Source: Holothuria scabra (Eukaryota; Echinodermata; Holothuroidea; Aspidochirotida; Holothuriidae). Taken from it: a stretch of 64,000 nt of DNA. Within the stretch, counting starts at the first letter, position 1, and each line of letters opens with the position of its first letter. Positions 12,501 through 22,200 of the stretch are shown in pieces. Under the pieces are notes generated by a model that saw only the letters and a program-made list of their open reading frames with translations, was not told the DNA's origin and did not search any database. The DNA lies in the NCBI GenBank assembly GCA_037179385.1, contig CM074190.1, forward strand, positions 11,180,206 through 11,244,205, written 5' to 3'. A program made the translations under genes and the position numbers.

Positions 12501-14480
12501 TTAAGAGAACCTTTAGGGTAAGTTGAGGTAGGACAACAGGGTTAAGGGGATGTGTTAGACCCATCTGTTCTTGTAGGCCCATGACTAGGGGGTGAAGGGG
12601 TGGAGGCTCCACTCCCCCTGAATTTTTTTTTATTGCACCCTGGAAAATTTGAAGTTGTCCCTTAATTAGTAAATTCTTACACTTATGGTCTCCTTGAAAA
12701 AATTGACCCTAGAAGGGGGGGATCCCCTCCCCCTGAAATTTTTAATTGCTCCCATCTCCCTGTATTTTTCATTGCTCCCTGGAAATTCTGAAGTTGTCCC
12801 TAAATTACATTTTTACACTTTTGGCCTCCTTGAAAAAATGACCATGGAAGCCTTATTCACACTCATTACCATGTCCGTCTACCCTTTGTGGCATCTGTCT
12901 TTTCCATTTTGGCTATTAACCCTTTACCGTTGTGCTCCAATCAGGGCATATTTGCGCGCCTCGGGAGTGGGCGGAAAAGCGGACATGGCACGCCCTGCAT
13001 CAGCTTCCATAGGTTATTGAACCTGTGACCTTAAACCATTGTCCCTCTCGTTGTTGTGGCCGAATTTTCGGGAAGCTACTCGCAGTTTCGAGCTCTGCGT
13101 GAAACAGTAAAGATGGGTGACACCCCGGCTCTCCGTATGGGTCCAAAAGGACCCAAACAACGGTAAAGGGTTAATTTGATTGGCTTATCCCCAGGATTCT
13201 GAAAATGGGATTTTTCTGCATTGATGTGCACAACTAAGTATGGCATAGAGGATAAATATTTCCCAATATTAAATCTAGGTTTTTCAAGTAGTTCAAATTT
13301 TTCAAAATTAAAAGGCCTCCCACCTGTTGTGCTTGCAATGAGATGAGCACCAATTTATATGAAGTCAGGTTTTACAATATCAGTTTAGCTCATGTCACTG
13401 CTTTTCAAAGTTTTGTTGATCACCATAACTTTAAAAACATTGCGTATGAGTTCACTTAGCCACTAAACGTAAATTTTCTGAGTTTTTCAAAAAATGTAGA
13501 AGCCTGTTACTTTCAACTTCATTCCCTACAATTACCATCAAATGCCAGAAGGTGGCATTCTGTAGAGATGTCATTTTTGCACTTTTTTAACTTAAATTTA
13601 CTGAAACATTTGCGCTGTTGTATTTTCAGAGGCTGGGCACCTCATTCAATGTTATGTTCTTCATACCTTCCAAATTACAGTTTAAATAAAGTGGTATTTT
13701 TCTTTCAATGACTCCCTGATTCATTGCCTTTGCAGGCAAGCCTTCCAGTACCTCCACCACCAAGTGCATCAGGAATGCGAACATCTCGCTCTGGGTCTTC
13801 AATAAGTGTTCGAAGTGTGTTATCACCCAAGTGAGTCATTTTTACTGTTTTTTCTGCTTTGCGGGAAGGGGGGGGGGATGAAGTAAGCAGGTTATGTGAA
13901 CTTTTTAAATTAAAGATCACATTATATCCACTACCTCTGGTAGGTATGGTTACAAAGTGACAAACTGAGTTTCTTCTCCTGAACCGTATCGTCTGGAGGA
14001 GCAGGTGAGGTGAGAAGGAAAAGAGTATTCCTTTGTGGGTGGTGTTTCTAAACCTTTTCGATGGGGGTGGGGGATGGGTACTTCGTAAGTTTATTTGGTC
14101 GGTTAGAATCATTTTAAAACAAATGCTCATATAATCTTCATTACAGCTTTGACAAATTTGTTTAAGGTATCATGTCATGTTGCTGTAAATCAAAATGACA
14201 GTTAGATGACCAATTTGAGTAAACTTACCAAAATATCTTTTCTCCATCATAAAGGACACCCTCATCAGGGAGAAGTGCAGCCTCTAGTCGGGCTGGTAGT
14301 GTGACTGCCATCAAAACAGTTGACCTGTCTGGTCTTTCAGCTCAGGGTAGTCGCTCTGGATCGCCAAAGGATGGTCGTTCACCCACAGGATCTACATCGC
14401 GACTTTCTACAGGAAGAAGAGATTCCAGACCAGCTAGTGCTGCCAGTAGCAAGGGTAGTGCAAGAAGTATGAAACTTTAA
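392..14480 (+). CDS. CCDC39: CCDC39, C-terminal part, six exons (5' end outside window)
   Basis: CCDC39 is a long coiled-coil protein that, with CCDC40, forms the 96-nm molecular ruler on axonemal doublet microtubules and is needed to place inner dynein arms and the nexin-dynein regulatory complex (established knowledge). Six exons (392-551, 1748-1926, 8985-9116, 10741-10857, 13736-13830, 14255-14480) join in one frame to give 302 codons plus TAA. The order of conserved blocks matches the end of vertebrate CCDC39: [18 protein letters not shown], then [15 protein letters not shown], then [15 protein letters not shown], then LREMRDF, then a Ser/Arg-rich tail with AIKTVDL. All exons have AG/GT borders and compatible phases. 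The first roughly two thirds of the protein lie upstream of base 1. No frameshift or premature stop was seen. Confidence 0.95.
552..1747 (+). other. CCDC39 intron A-B
   Basis: 1.2 kb intron. Nothing beyond unique AT-rich sequence was seen. The open stretch from 1645 that runs into exon B is intronic up to the acceptor at 1747. Confidence 0.8.
1748..1926 (+). CDS. CCDC39: CCDC39 exon B (coiled coil)
   Basis: The acceptor ccaccag ends at 1747 and the donor gtaatg starts at 1927. Two bases complete the split Ser codon, followed by 59 codons ending in phase 0. The peptide begins [16 protein letters not shown] and contains [19 protein letters not shown], which matches the corresponding human segment closely. 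It is all predicted coiled coil. The reading frame continues 18 bases into the intron before a stop, so the exon end is set by the splice donor, not by a stop. Confidence 0.94.
2638..4345. mobile_element. 1.7 kb TA-flanked DNA transposon, non-autonomous
   Basis: The ends are perfect inverted repeats of at least 22 bp, beginning CCGTATATTCTGTAATAAAC, and are flanked by TA on both sides (2636-2637 and 4346-4347), as in Tc1/mariner-type insertions. Next to each end is a G/C-run segment containing gcgtttatt. The interior is visibly richer in CpG than the surrounding intron. A 90-codon plus-strand open frame at 3468-3740 and minus-strand frames at 2775-3327 are not recognisable as a transposase, so the element looks non-autonomous. 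The superfamily is an inference from the TA flank only. Confidence 0.8.
5459..5543. mobile_element. 85 bp foldback (MITE-like)
   Basis: Arms of about 32 bases, beginning ttgcaaaatagactaat and ending attagtctattttgcaa, pair almost perfectly around a short loop. This is a small miniature inverted-repeat element or its remnant. No clear target duplication was seen. Confidence 0.75.
7115..7438. mobile_element. Inverted-repeat element, about 324 bp
   Basis: The left end, GTGCTCGTTACAATTTGTCC, pairs with the right end (reverse complement GTGCACTTATCAATTTGTCA). The similarity continues inward through ctggtatactgacg/cgtcagtaaaccag, giving imperfect arms of about 35 to 40 bases. There is no coding capacity and no target duplication I can define. 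Confidence 0.6.
7977..8193. mobile_element. hAT-like MITE, 217 bp
   Basis: Ends CAGGCCTGGAATTTTG and ...ACTTGAGGCCTG form short terminal inverted repeats. CATTTA is present directly on both sides (7971-7976 and 8194-8199). CAGGCC-type ends are typical of hAT elements. hAT duplications are usually 8 bp and only 6 match here, so two may have mutated. Confidence 0.7.
8303..8698. mobile_element. hAT MITE, 396 bp, with perfect 8-bp target duplication
   Basis: Terminal inverted repeats TAGGGTTGGGC ... GCCCAACCCTA are flanked by an exact 8-bp duplication, GTCCTTAC (8295-8302 and 8699-8706). End sequence and duplication length are both diagnostic of the hAT superfamily. Open frames inside it, such as 8425-8733, do not resemble transposase. 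Confidence 0.88.
8985..9116 (+). CDS. CCDC39: CCDC39 exon C (coiled coil)
   Basis: A strong polypyrimidine tract and ccag acceptor end at 8984, and the donor gtaaca starts at 9117. The exon is 44 codons in phase 0, starting [20 protein letters not shown] and ending ETHEE. This fits the family segment that follows the KEKLSEKQ-type linker. The preceding intron is about 7.1 kb, the longest in the visible gene, and is swollen by transposon insertions. Confidence 0.93.
9117..10740 (+). other. CCDC39 intron C-D
   Basis: 1.6 kb intron with no repeat or hidden exon that I could recognise. Confidence 0.8.
10741..10857 (+). CDS. CCDC39: CCDC39 exon D
   Basis: The acceptor tctctctttcag ends at 10740 and the donor gtcagt starts at 10858. 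There are 39 codons in phase 0, reading [18 protein letters not shown] and ending HMLFSQ. The LREM core is conserved in CCDC39. This exon closes the coiled-coil region before the low-complexity tail. Confidence 0.92.
12601..12850 (+). repeat. Degenerate tandem duplication, about 125 bp units
   Basis: Two imperfect copies share the order tccccctgaa-ttttt, ttgctccctggaaa, gaagttgtccct, ttacactt-tgg and cctccttgaaaaaa. They lie head to tail. Confidence 0.65.
12916..13174. mobile_element. piggyBac-type MITE, 251 bp with TTAA on both sides
   Basis: Perfect inverted ends CCCTTTACCGTTG ... CAACGGTAAAGGG are bounded by TTAA at 12916-12919 and 13171-13174. TTAA targets and CCY ... GGG ends are the signature of piggyBac elements. 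The interior is much more GC- and CpG-rich than the intron around it. No transposase frame is present. Confidence 0.85.
13736..13830 (+). CDS. CCDC39: CCDC39 exon E (start of Pro/Ser-rich tail)
   Basis: The acceptor ttgcag ends at 13735 and the donor gtgagt starts at 13831. There are 31 codons plus two bases. The peptide begins [20 protein letters not shown], a Pro run followed by Ser/Arg dipeptides. It replaces coiled coil with a disordered tail, as in vertebrate CCDC39, where the sequence diverges but the Ser-rich character is kept. Confidence 0.9.
13831..14254 (+). other. CCDC39 intron E-F
   Basis: Short 424 bp intron with a G run near 13866. Nothing else was seen. Confidence 0.8.
14255..14480 (+). 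CDS. CCDC39: CCDC39 terminal exon (Ser-rich tail, stop TAA)
   Basis: The acceptor cataaag ends at 14254. One base completes the Lys codon begun in exon E, followed by 74 codons and TAA at 14478-14480. The tail is Ser/Gly/Arg rich ([32 protein letters not shown]) and ends SARSMKL. An embedded AIKTVDLSG motif aligns with the IKVLELK-type motif of vertebrate homologues, so this short piece inside the disordered tail appears to be under constraint. Confidence 0.92.
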
Positions 14481-15670
14481 TAGTATAACCAAAGATGTGC
14501 TTGTTAACATTCCATGGCAATGATCTTAGTTTTGACAATTCCTTGTTTATATTGGGTCTTTTCACCCTAATACTGTTATGGTATCTCAAACAAACCCAAA
14601 AAAAAAGAAAAGCTGAGACCCTGGAAATAAATCAGAATGAAGGAATTATTTATGGAGGCTCTGTGTTCTCGTTAATGTTCAATATAAGGTTTTTCCCCCT
14701 TCCCCACCCTTGAATGGAAAGGTAGTATCAGATGGGAATGATTAAAGGGTGAACCCTCAAGACAAAATACTGAGAGCAAATTGCCGTTTGATACCACATA
14801 AGACTGTGTATATTTCTACATTGTCTATGTGTATGTGGTTGAAAGGGAAAAGAAGCCAGAGGGAGGTGAACTAACAAAGTTGCTGTGCAAAAAACATGCC
14901 CTTTGGGTTTTTCTCAAACACAGTCTCATTTACCTCTCTCAAAATTAAGTAGTTGTGAAATGTAACCAGAGGATCCCTTTCTCTGTAATTACCTCCCTCA
15001 ACTCCACATGCTGAAACTTACTTTTTCTCCCACTGTAAGATCACTCTTGCTTCTTAAATTCATGTGCTTACTGATACCATTAACAGTGATGGTAGTACAT
15101 GTGCATATAAACATGAACCCTATTGGGAAATTATTTTTGCTGGAAGGTTGGAATCTTTGTACGTATAGAACCCTTTACTGAGTGTTTTCTATGATTAGTG
15201 TAACGCTTTCTTGTGATTGAATTTAGGTGGCAAGCAGTGATAAAGTGCTTTCTCCATTAACATGAACCTAAAAGGACTACTGAAAGTGGATGTGGTGGAA
15301 ACAAATGAAGGTGATGGGATGAACTTCAAGGGAAGGGGAAGCTTATGTTAATTCTATTATGCAGAACTGAGGAAACCTTGTAGGCCTATATTTATTGTTT
15401 TCTTATGTGTAAATATTGCTACGTTTTAAGAAATGCTACACCTTGATGAAGTTACACAACGAAAAAACTCTATATTGTCTTTGTATCATAAAAATATTAG
15501 CACCTTGATAGAACAAAACTTTATTAAAATGTCACCTTGACAGTTCCAGAGCTTTTGAATATTTTGTGCAAGATTTGAAAGGAATGTCAGCCACATTTTG
15601 TACAGATATTGATGTACATTGGAACTTGTTATGTCCTGTCTTACAAATAAAACAAATCAAGTACCTTAAA
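14481..15670 (+). other. CCDC39: CCDC39 3' untranslated region
   Basis: About 1.2 kb of non-coding sequence runs from the stop codon to the best poly(A) signal. An earlier AATAAA at 14626-14631 could give a short 3'UTR form. No open frame or repeat of note was seen in it. The extent is inferred from the signal, without transcript data. Confidence 0.6.
15646..15651 (+). terminator. Poly(A) signal AATAAA for CCDC39
   Basis: A canonical AATAAA is followed within 50 bases by a T/GT-rich stretch (atgtgtttttag), the usual arrangement for cleavage and polyadenylation. It lies just upstream of the first array element. Confidence 0.6.
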
Positions 15671-15884
15671 AAAGATTCTTATGTGTTTTTAGTTTCTACA
15701 AAAATAATTCCAACTTGTTTATCAAAAGGATTTTTAAACTAGGAACAACTGTTCTAGCCCTTTCTCATATAAACAACCAGAAAGCCAAAAGGCTTAGTGA
15801 TTCCTTGCCATCAAATACCTTACCTGCTTTCAAATTGACAGTGTTTGATAGGTTTTTCTTTACATGTTAGGCACAGAATTTTCA

Positions 15885-16950
15885 CAATTTTGCCGCTGGT
15901 GACCTCAAATGACCTTTGACCTCTACCAAAAGCAATAGGCTTCTTTCTCTCAACATGACAAATCTATATACCAAATATAAAGAGTATCGGTCACTCCTAT
16001 CTGAAGATATCATGTTTACAAGCCATTTTCGGTGTTTTTGCATTTTTACTGCTAGTGACCTCAAATGACCTTTGACCTCAACCAAAAACAATAGGCTTTT
16101 TCCTCTCAACATGACAAACCTATATACCAAGCATGAGAAGTGTTGGTCACTCCTATCTGAAGAAATCATGTTTAAAAGCCATTTTTTGTGTTTTCGCAAT
16201 TTTACCGCTGGTGACCTCAAATGACCTTTGACTTCTACCAAAAGCAATAGGCTTCTTTCTCTCAACATGACAAATCTATATACCAAATATGAAGATTATC
16301 GGTCACTCCTTTCTGAAGATATCGTGTTTACAAGCCATTTTCGAAGTTTTCGCAATTTCACTGCTATTGACTTCAAATGGCCTTTGACCTCTACCAAAAA
16401 CAATAGGCTTCTCTCTCTCAACATGAAAAACCTATATGCCAAATATGAAGAGTGTTGGTCCCTCCTAACTGAAGATATCATGTTTACAAGCCATTTTCGG
16501 TGTTTCGCAATTTTACCGCTGGTGACCTCAAATGACCTTTGACCTCTACCAAAAACAATAGGGTTCTTGCTCTCAACATGACAAATCTATATACCAAGTA
16601 TGAAAATTGTCGGGCAATCCTATCTGAAGATACCGTGTTTACAAGCCATTTTCGGCGAAGTCAATTTTACCGCTGGTGACCTCAAATGACCTTTGACCTC
16701 TACCAAAAATTATAGGGTTCTTCTTCTCAACATGACAAATCTATATAATAAGTATGAAAAGTGTGGGTCACTCCTATCTGAAGATATCATGTTTACAAGC
16801 TATTTTTGAAGTCGCAATTTTACCACTGGTGACCTCAAATGACCTTTGACCTCTACCAGAAACAATAGCGTTCTTCCTCTCAACATGATAAATCTATATA
16901 CCAAATATGAAAAGTGTCGGACATTCCTATCTTAAGATATCATGTTTACA
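15885..16950 (+). repeat. Tandem array 1, seven units of 153-156 bp
   Basis: The marker gtgacctcaaatgacc recurs at 15899, 16055, 16211, 16367 (one change), 16522, 16676 and 16829, giving spacings of 156, 156, 156, 155, 154 and 153. Most units contain the perfect half-site pair TGACCTTTGACCT. Because 156 is divisible by 3, long repetitive open frames appear on both strands. They are by-products of the array. Confidence 0.93.
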
Positions 16951-16970
16951 AGCAAGTGTCACAAACACAC

Positions 16971-16997
16971 ACACACACACACCCACACACACAACAT
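16971..16997 (+). repeat. CA microsatellite at the array 3' edge
   Basis: An interrupted (CA)n run follows gtgtcacaaa, at the same place relative to the array as the CA run of array element 2. Confidence 0.85.
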
Positions 16998-17038
16998 CAC
17001 CATCGCATAGATTCCTTGCCTGCCTACGGCAAGGAATC

Positions 17039-19084
17039 AAAAATGATTGTCTTTATGCCCTTCAAATAGATTGAGTCATGCTTAGACTTTTTTGTAGTAT
17101 TTTATTTCATTTAAAGAGACATATTTGGGTTTATATTGACAACTAAACAAGGGCACTTAAAGGGAATTAACAAATGACAATGCTTGTTATTACCAAAATT
17201 AGTCAAGTTTCACAACCAATATTAAAATTAAGTAACAGTTTTGAGGTTTTCTGCATCCTGGTTTGAAATGGTGTTGTGAATTCTTTGAAAATATGTCTGG
17301 TCAGGAATTTGATAAAAGGATTTGAAGTAGTTAATTTTTGAGTCCTGAAACATTTTTTGATATGTTGAAATGGGGATTGTCTAAATTGGGCCATTTTTGA
17401 TTAGTATGTGAAGAAAATTTTGTTTTATGTTTTGAAAAATGGGGTAAAATTTCATGAACCAAATCAATGTACTGCTGTGATGAATAATAATGCATAACTG
17501 TCCATTATCCCACTTTTAACTTGCCAATACTCAAAGAAAAGAATTATAAAAATAGTGATTTAAAAAAAAAATCAATTACTCAATATATAAATAAACACTT
17601 ACAAAAATAAAAATTCACTTTACAAGACAAGTGGTAAATGAATTGAACAGCCTGTACAATTTGCTGTCCTGGAAAACTGGCTTTGGGAATTTTGGTCCTA
17701 ACTGAAAATGAATGAGTAAATGAAACTGTTTTTTTTGTATGCTTTTTATTTTTAAATGCTTTATTTCCCTTTAAAAAAATCTTGAAATTAATCATCTCAG
17801 AAATGAGGGGGAATTGCTTATTATTGAGAAGAATAAATAGAAAACTTCAAAGAAAGGCATATGACACAAACAAGGATGCAAACATCCATTTTGGAATATT
17901 TTCACTATAGGCAATGCACTGGGAGTGTTTTAGTATTTAATAGCTGGCAATGTGTACCACTGCCCTTCCCCCCAACTTCTTGATTTACAGACATCCTGGA
18001 TCTGGTCCTGTACTAGCTCATTCTCGGCTTTAGGAAGTCAACTGGTTTTACCAGGATTCTAAATGTCTATACCCTGTTTTTTCCAGCTTGTTTCTACATG
18101 CTTCTGATGCTAGTCAGAATGTTTTTCAACATCATACTCTATCTATTGTCAAAACTTTAGACATTCTACTGACAAAACAGAAGATATGTCTCTAAAAGTA
18201 AGGAAAGATTGGGAATTTCCACATTTTTTTCTAATATTGTAAACAATTTCACTTTCCAAAAAGAACAAACTTTGGAGATCATAACATGTTTTGTTGAAAT
18301 TCATCCTGGTATAGCTTTAACAATAAGTGAAATATTCTTGTAATTTCAAAACTTCCTATTATAACTTTCCTTGTTCCAATAAACATACTGAACTTGCATA
18401 ATGTTGAATTATTAACAAGTAACACCAAAGCTCAACTCTCTCAAAGACAGCTTCTATATCTTGATAGACGTGTAAAGAAGTATTGGTGTGACATATATCT
18501 GGATTTATTGATGCCTTTTTTACAGTGTTATTTGGGAAAGAGAAAGCTGGAGGGCTCTGTGATTTGGTTCATGAAATTCAACAAATTTTTTCCAAAGTTG
18601 TTTTCCATACCAAGGACAAATGACTAAACCTAGACAATCCTCTTACCCTACATACAAATTACTGTTTTATGTGATTACTTAGTGGCTCAATTGGGTTTTA
18701 AAAATTGGTGACCATACACTCTTTTAAATTATGCAAAACCGTTACGGGTCAGGACACCACAAATTCAACATTTAACTTTTTCTGTAACTAGTGGATATTA
18801 AACTTCATGCTAATTTAAGGCATTTTCATGTGATTCTCCTCTTAAACACTTTCATTAAGTGATAGATACCAAATCAATAAGCCCCTTTAATGCATGACAC
18901 CACTTCTGCTCTGATCTTCTTTGTTGATGTACCTCTCTGGAAGAACAGAGTACCCCTACTGCCCTCCACTTCAAGTCTTGCAACCTGTTTGTCTGGAGGT
19001 TGACTTCTGGCCGGGTTATAACGAAGGCTTTTAAAAGGGAACCTACTACTTCCATGATTCTTGATGCTCAGAATGGGTAGATGG
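17039..19084. other. Intergenic, no gene seen
   Basis: AT-rich unique sequence. Short open frames on either strand lack splice or homology support. Confidence 0.6.
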
Positions 19085-19221
19085 GCACTGTTCAACAAGG
19101 TGTTTCTTGATTGGCTGTTGCAATTGTATTGTATCGATTGTATTCTTTGTTCGGGTTAGGGATTAGGGTTAGGGATTATGGTTATCATTAGCCAGCTACG
19201 AAATTCCTTGTTAAACAGTGC
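19085..19221. mobile_element. 137 bp inverted-repeat MITE with telomere-like core
   Basis: Ends GCACTGTTCAACAAGG and CCTTGTTAAACAGTGC pair with one mismatch. The interior includes ggttagggattagggttagg, a telomere-like TTAGGG stretch. Target duplication is unclear, so the superfamily is unassigned. Confidence 0.65.
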
Positions 19222-19370
19222 ATGTCACCCTGCTCAGAACAGGCAATGGAGTAGGGACAACATGCTGGTAACCCACAACTGGGAAAAGCTATTCATGGCT
19301 TGACCTAAAAGAAGGGTTTAATTGTCACATGGAGTCTTGATGTGATAGAGGGGTACTTATTCTATGCATT

Positions 19371-19730
19371 GTGGTGAAATTTGCATGGAAATATGTTGTA
19401 AAGGTAAAAGGTATCACAATTTCAAGAATGTGAATTAGAAGCAAGCACATACTTATGACAACATATTCTCACATTTGAAGGACAGTCTTGTTTTTCTTCA
19501 AACTTTACAACCATTGTTTCCTCAGCAGTCCCATGTTATCAGAATGTGATTGTATAATTGGGATGAGAACTTTACAATCTTTGCATTCACCATGAGGAGG
19601 TTCTATCCCTATTATCTTCAAGGTCAACACAATGGGGAAACAAAACATTCCTTGTCAATATGAGGAAGTGATATAACCTCTACTGCCCTAAGTATCACTT
19701 TGGGACACAAATCTAGGGACTTTATTTGCT
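19371..19730 (+). repeat. Dispersed repeat family R1, copy 2 (uninterrupted)
   Basis: Aligns with 59474-59819 and with the split copy at 7866-8850. Shared blocks include catgttatcagaatgtgatt and tatgaggaagtgatataa. Confidence 0.75.
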
Positions 19731-20704
19731 GATATCTCAAGAAATATTTCAACTGAAGCTTCATCACACTGTGTATATTTAATTCCTCTTCCACATGACA
19801 AACAAATTTTTGCTTATTAAACTTCCCCTTTGAGCCAATTTTTTTAATAACTGAGCTGCCATAAAACCTTATCTTGTTAACCCTCCAATTCAAAAAATCT
19901 TGTAACATCACTAATGGGATGTATTTTGTGGATTGGTTTATCCCTCAGAGTTTGCAATGATTAAAAAAAATGCAGCATAAAACACAAAAAACAAAAAAAA
20001 CAAACAAACAAATTGGAAAACTAATGTGCCAAAATGACTGACTCCCTCACAAAGAATAGATAGGGGACCCCTGCCCCCTCTCCCTATACAGTAGTTTTGC
20101 CTAACCCCTCCTCTCCTATGTTACAATTCCTCACCACATGCCTCAAGTTACAAGGTTCTGAATTGCTGGGGCTTTTCACAATGACCTAGAGTTTCTATTT
20201 GCTTTGCCATCCAATAACATGCAGGATATTAACTTTTGCCTCCTAAAGAGCTCTTTTTCCCAAACTTTTTTGAAAATGGTTTTTGCTCAATAATTCCTGC
20301 ACATGCACACTTAGTCCAAAACATACCCTTGGCCTATAACATGAATTCCAAAATGTAAGTTTACTTGAGATATGGGTGAATTATCTTTCTTGAACCCATC
20401 CCAAAGAAAGTAGGAGAGTGAACTCTATTGTCAACTAAGATGGCTACACTTCATAGCCACACTTGGGATCCAGAAAATAAAGGAGTTTGTGTACTACATG
20501 CTGAGCTCAGTTTGTTTACAAATCATAGATCAGATTATTTAACTAGGCATAATTATTTAGACTTGCTAATCTTCCAATAATTTTCTTTTTCAAATGGCTT
20601 CTCTTGTTAAATTATAAAACAGCATATTTAAAACCAGTCTTAAACTTATAACAAGTGAATGATTTTCAACTTTCATTTTGAGGTTCCTCAACTCTCCCTG
20701 ACAA
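19731..20704. other. Intergenic, no gene seen
   Basis: Unique AT-rich sequence with no recognisable element. Confidence 0.5.
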
Positions 20705-20958
20705 TTAAAGGGCAAATGCAAGTCACCACAACTTGAGTTAGTATAGGATACTGTCCTATTTCAAGACTGGTTCTTGGCAATCATGTGACAATATGTTTTT
20801 CTCAGAATGGTGAAATTTACCAGGAACTGCTTGGTGTACCTGGAATATTCAACATTGAAAATTCTAAAATATTATAGCAGATATAAGAGAAATAAGAAAA
20901 TTGATAGATCTATCAGTTGCTTCAAAATAAGTTTGCTATGACTGCTGTCACCCTTTAA
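20705..20958 (+). mobile_element. TTAA-bounded MITE family R2, copy at 20.7 kb
   Basis: Starts TTAAAGGGCAAATGCAAGTC and ends CTGTCACCCTTTAA. The internal order of blocks (ttgagttagta-agact, attggctgt-like, gaaatttaccagga, cttggtgtacc) is shared with copies at 29.8, 47.4 and 59.8 kb. TTAA at both ends hints at piggyBac-like transposition, but the tips (AGGG) are not the usual CCY. Confidence 0.75.
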
Positions 20959-21339
20959 ATTGGGAGCAACAATCATAAAAATAACACTTTAACATTTTAT
21001 TGTTACATTTTTCTGAATTCACTCCTTTAACAAAGATAAGAACTTTATTTCTCAGATAAAACTAGACACTGGACAAAAAACTTATAAGATCCTGTCAACC
21101 AACCAAGACAAAACCAGCATAAAACAACCAGAACAGTCTAGAGGGTGTGGTGGGAGAGAGAAACATATCCTTGAAACCCCACCATCCCCATACCAAAACA
21201 CTTAGTTCTATAACACTTGTCCTTCTGTGACAGGAAGAACATTCACTTTTTAAGGCTGTTGCATACTCAAAAACAATTTCCTGACGTGAAAAATCAGTGA
21301 GGCGTCTATCTTCATTCAAATCTGTTATTTTCAATAATC

Positions 21340-22200
21340 ATCCACCTCTACCCACAATTGTGTGATCGATAATAGGCTTCAGACTGCCTGGTGATTACAC
21401 GGCTCGTTTGATCGTTATTACAGACTTCTTTTATCCATCTCATTCTCTGTCTCACCAAGGCCGGATAAAGACAAAATCCCATTAGTCGTCTTTCTCTTTC
21501 AAAACCTCATTCTCAATCCTCAAAATGAATTTCATTTTTTCCCTCTCTGTTTTCTCTGGCTCATCTCCTAACTTTTCTTTTCTCTGTCATAAATAATTTT
21601 CCCAATGCCAATTGTGATTAAATCATACGAGGTCTCCTTAAAAGCCAATCAATACACGGCTGAAAATCGGTCCCACAGTCAGACAAGATTGATTCCAATA
21701 ATTGAATCACAAGCAGGCAGCCAGGCCACAAAACTCATCGATACTAATTTGATAAAGGGATAATTCCCCTTCCTCAATTGGCATTGACAACTGGGAAGCA
21801 TAATATCTGTATCCCTTTTTTGGCTGGGGTTCTTGTCAGCACAGTGCCCTGATAATTGAATTCTGCCAATGAGCTATCACGCTGCCAGCATGAAATTCTC
21901 AAATCCATTTAAGGACCTATTGCCATTGACTAAATCCTATTAAAATCCCAAACTAAAGTTTGCTTCATTGTATCAGAGCTGATTGAAGACCATGAGAATA
22001 TAAATATAGGATTTTCACCTTTAATTAGCCAATTGCCAAAACCAAATAAATAAATCCACCCAAATATCAGCAAATAAAAAAAAAGGAATGGCAGCATGGC
22101 TTTCATCTTCTCCTTGAAAATAAAATCAGTGTTCATGTGATTTCTTATTTTGGACATATAAACCATATAATCAGATAAAGATTCCTATAATCGGAGGCTT
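21340..22200. other. Low-repeat, motif-rich island; possible cis-regulatory region
   Basis: This stretch has no repeat similarity elsewhere in the window and carries clustered AT-core motifs: ATCGAT near 21364, TAATTGAAT at about 21695 and 21853, and TTTAATTAGCCAATT near 22020. Composition differs from the repeat-laden flanks. There is no convincing coding frame. A regulatory role is inference from motif density alone. Confidence 0.25.

Larger units (their letters stand above)
10858..13735 (+). other. CCDC39 intron D-E
   Basis: 2.9 kb intron. The first part (10858-12550) is A-rich and featureless. It then holds a degenerate tandem duplication (12601-12850) and a piggyBac-type MITE (12916-13174). 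Confidence 0.8.
15799..17038 (+). mobile_element. Array element 1: inverted ends + 156-bp array + CA run + 3' hairpin
   Basis: The element opens with GATTCCTTGCC (15799-15809). It ends with a hairpin of the same word (17010-17020), a 7-base loop and GGCAAGGAATC (17028-17038). Between them lie seven tandem units of 153 to 156 bp and a CA-rich run (about 16971-16997). Short 5' and 3' inverted words, a 3' stem-loop and an internal satellite resemble Helentron/DINE-type non-autonomous rolling-circle elements. That assignment is inference, since no Rep/helicase is present. A second element with the same plan sits at 48594-52156. Confidence 0.7.

Noticed and set aside
13705..14130. 141-codon minus-strand open frame
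   Set aside because: It lies antisense across CCDC39 exon E and its neighbouring intron. It has Pro/Arg low complexity and no splice or family support.
15882..16542. Long repetitive open frames on both strands in array 1
   Set aside because: The 156-bp unit is a multiple of three, so frames persist from unit to unit. The predicted proteins are simply the translated satellite.
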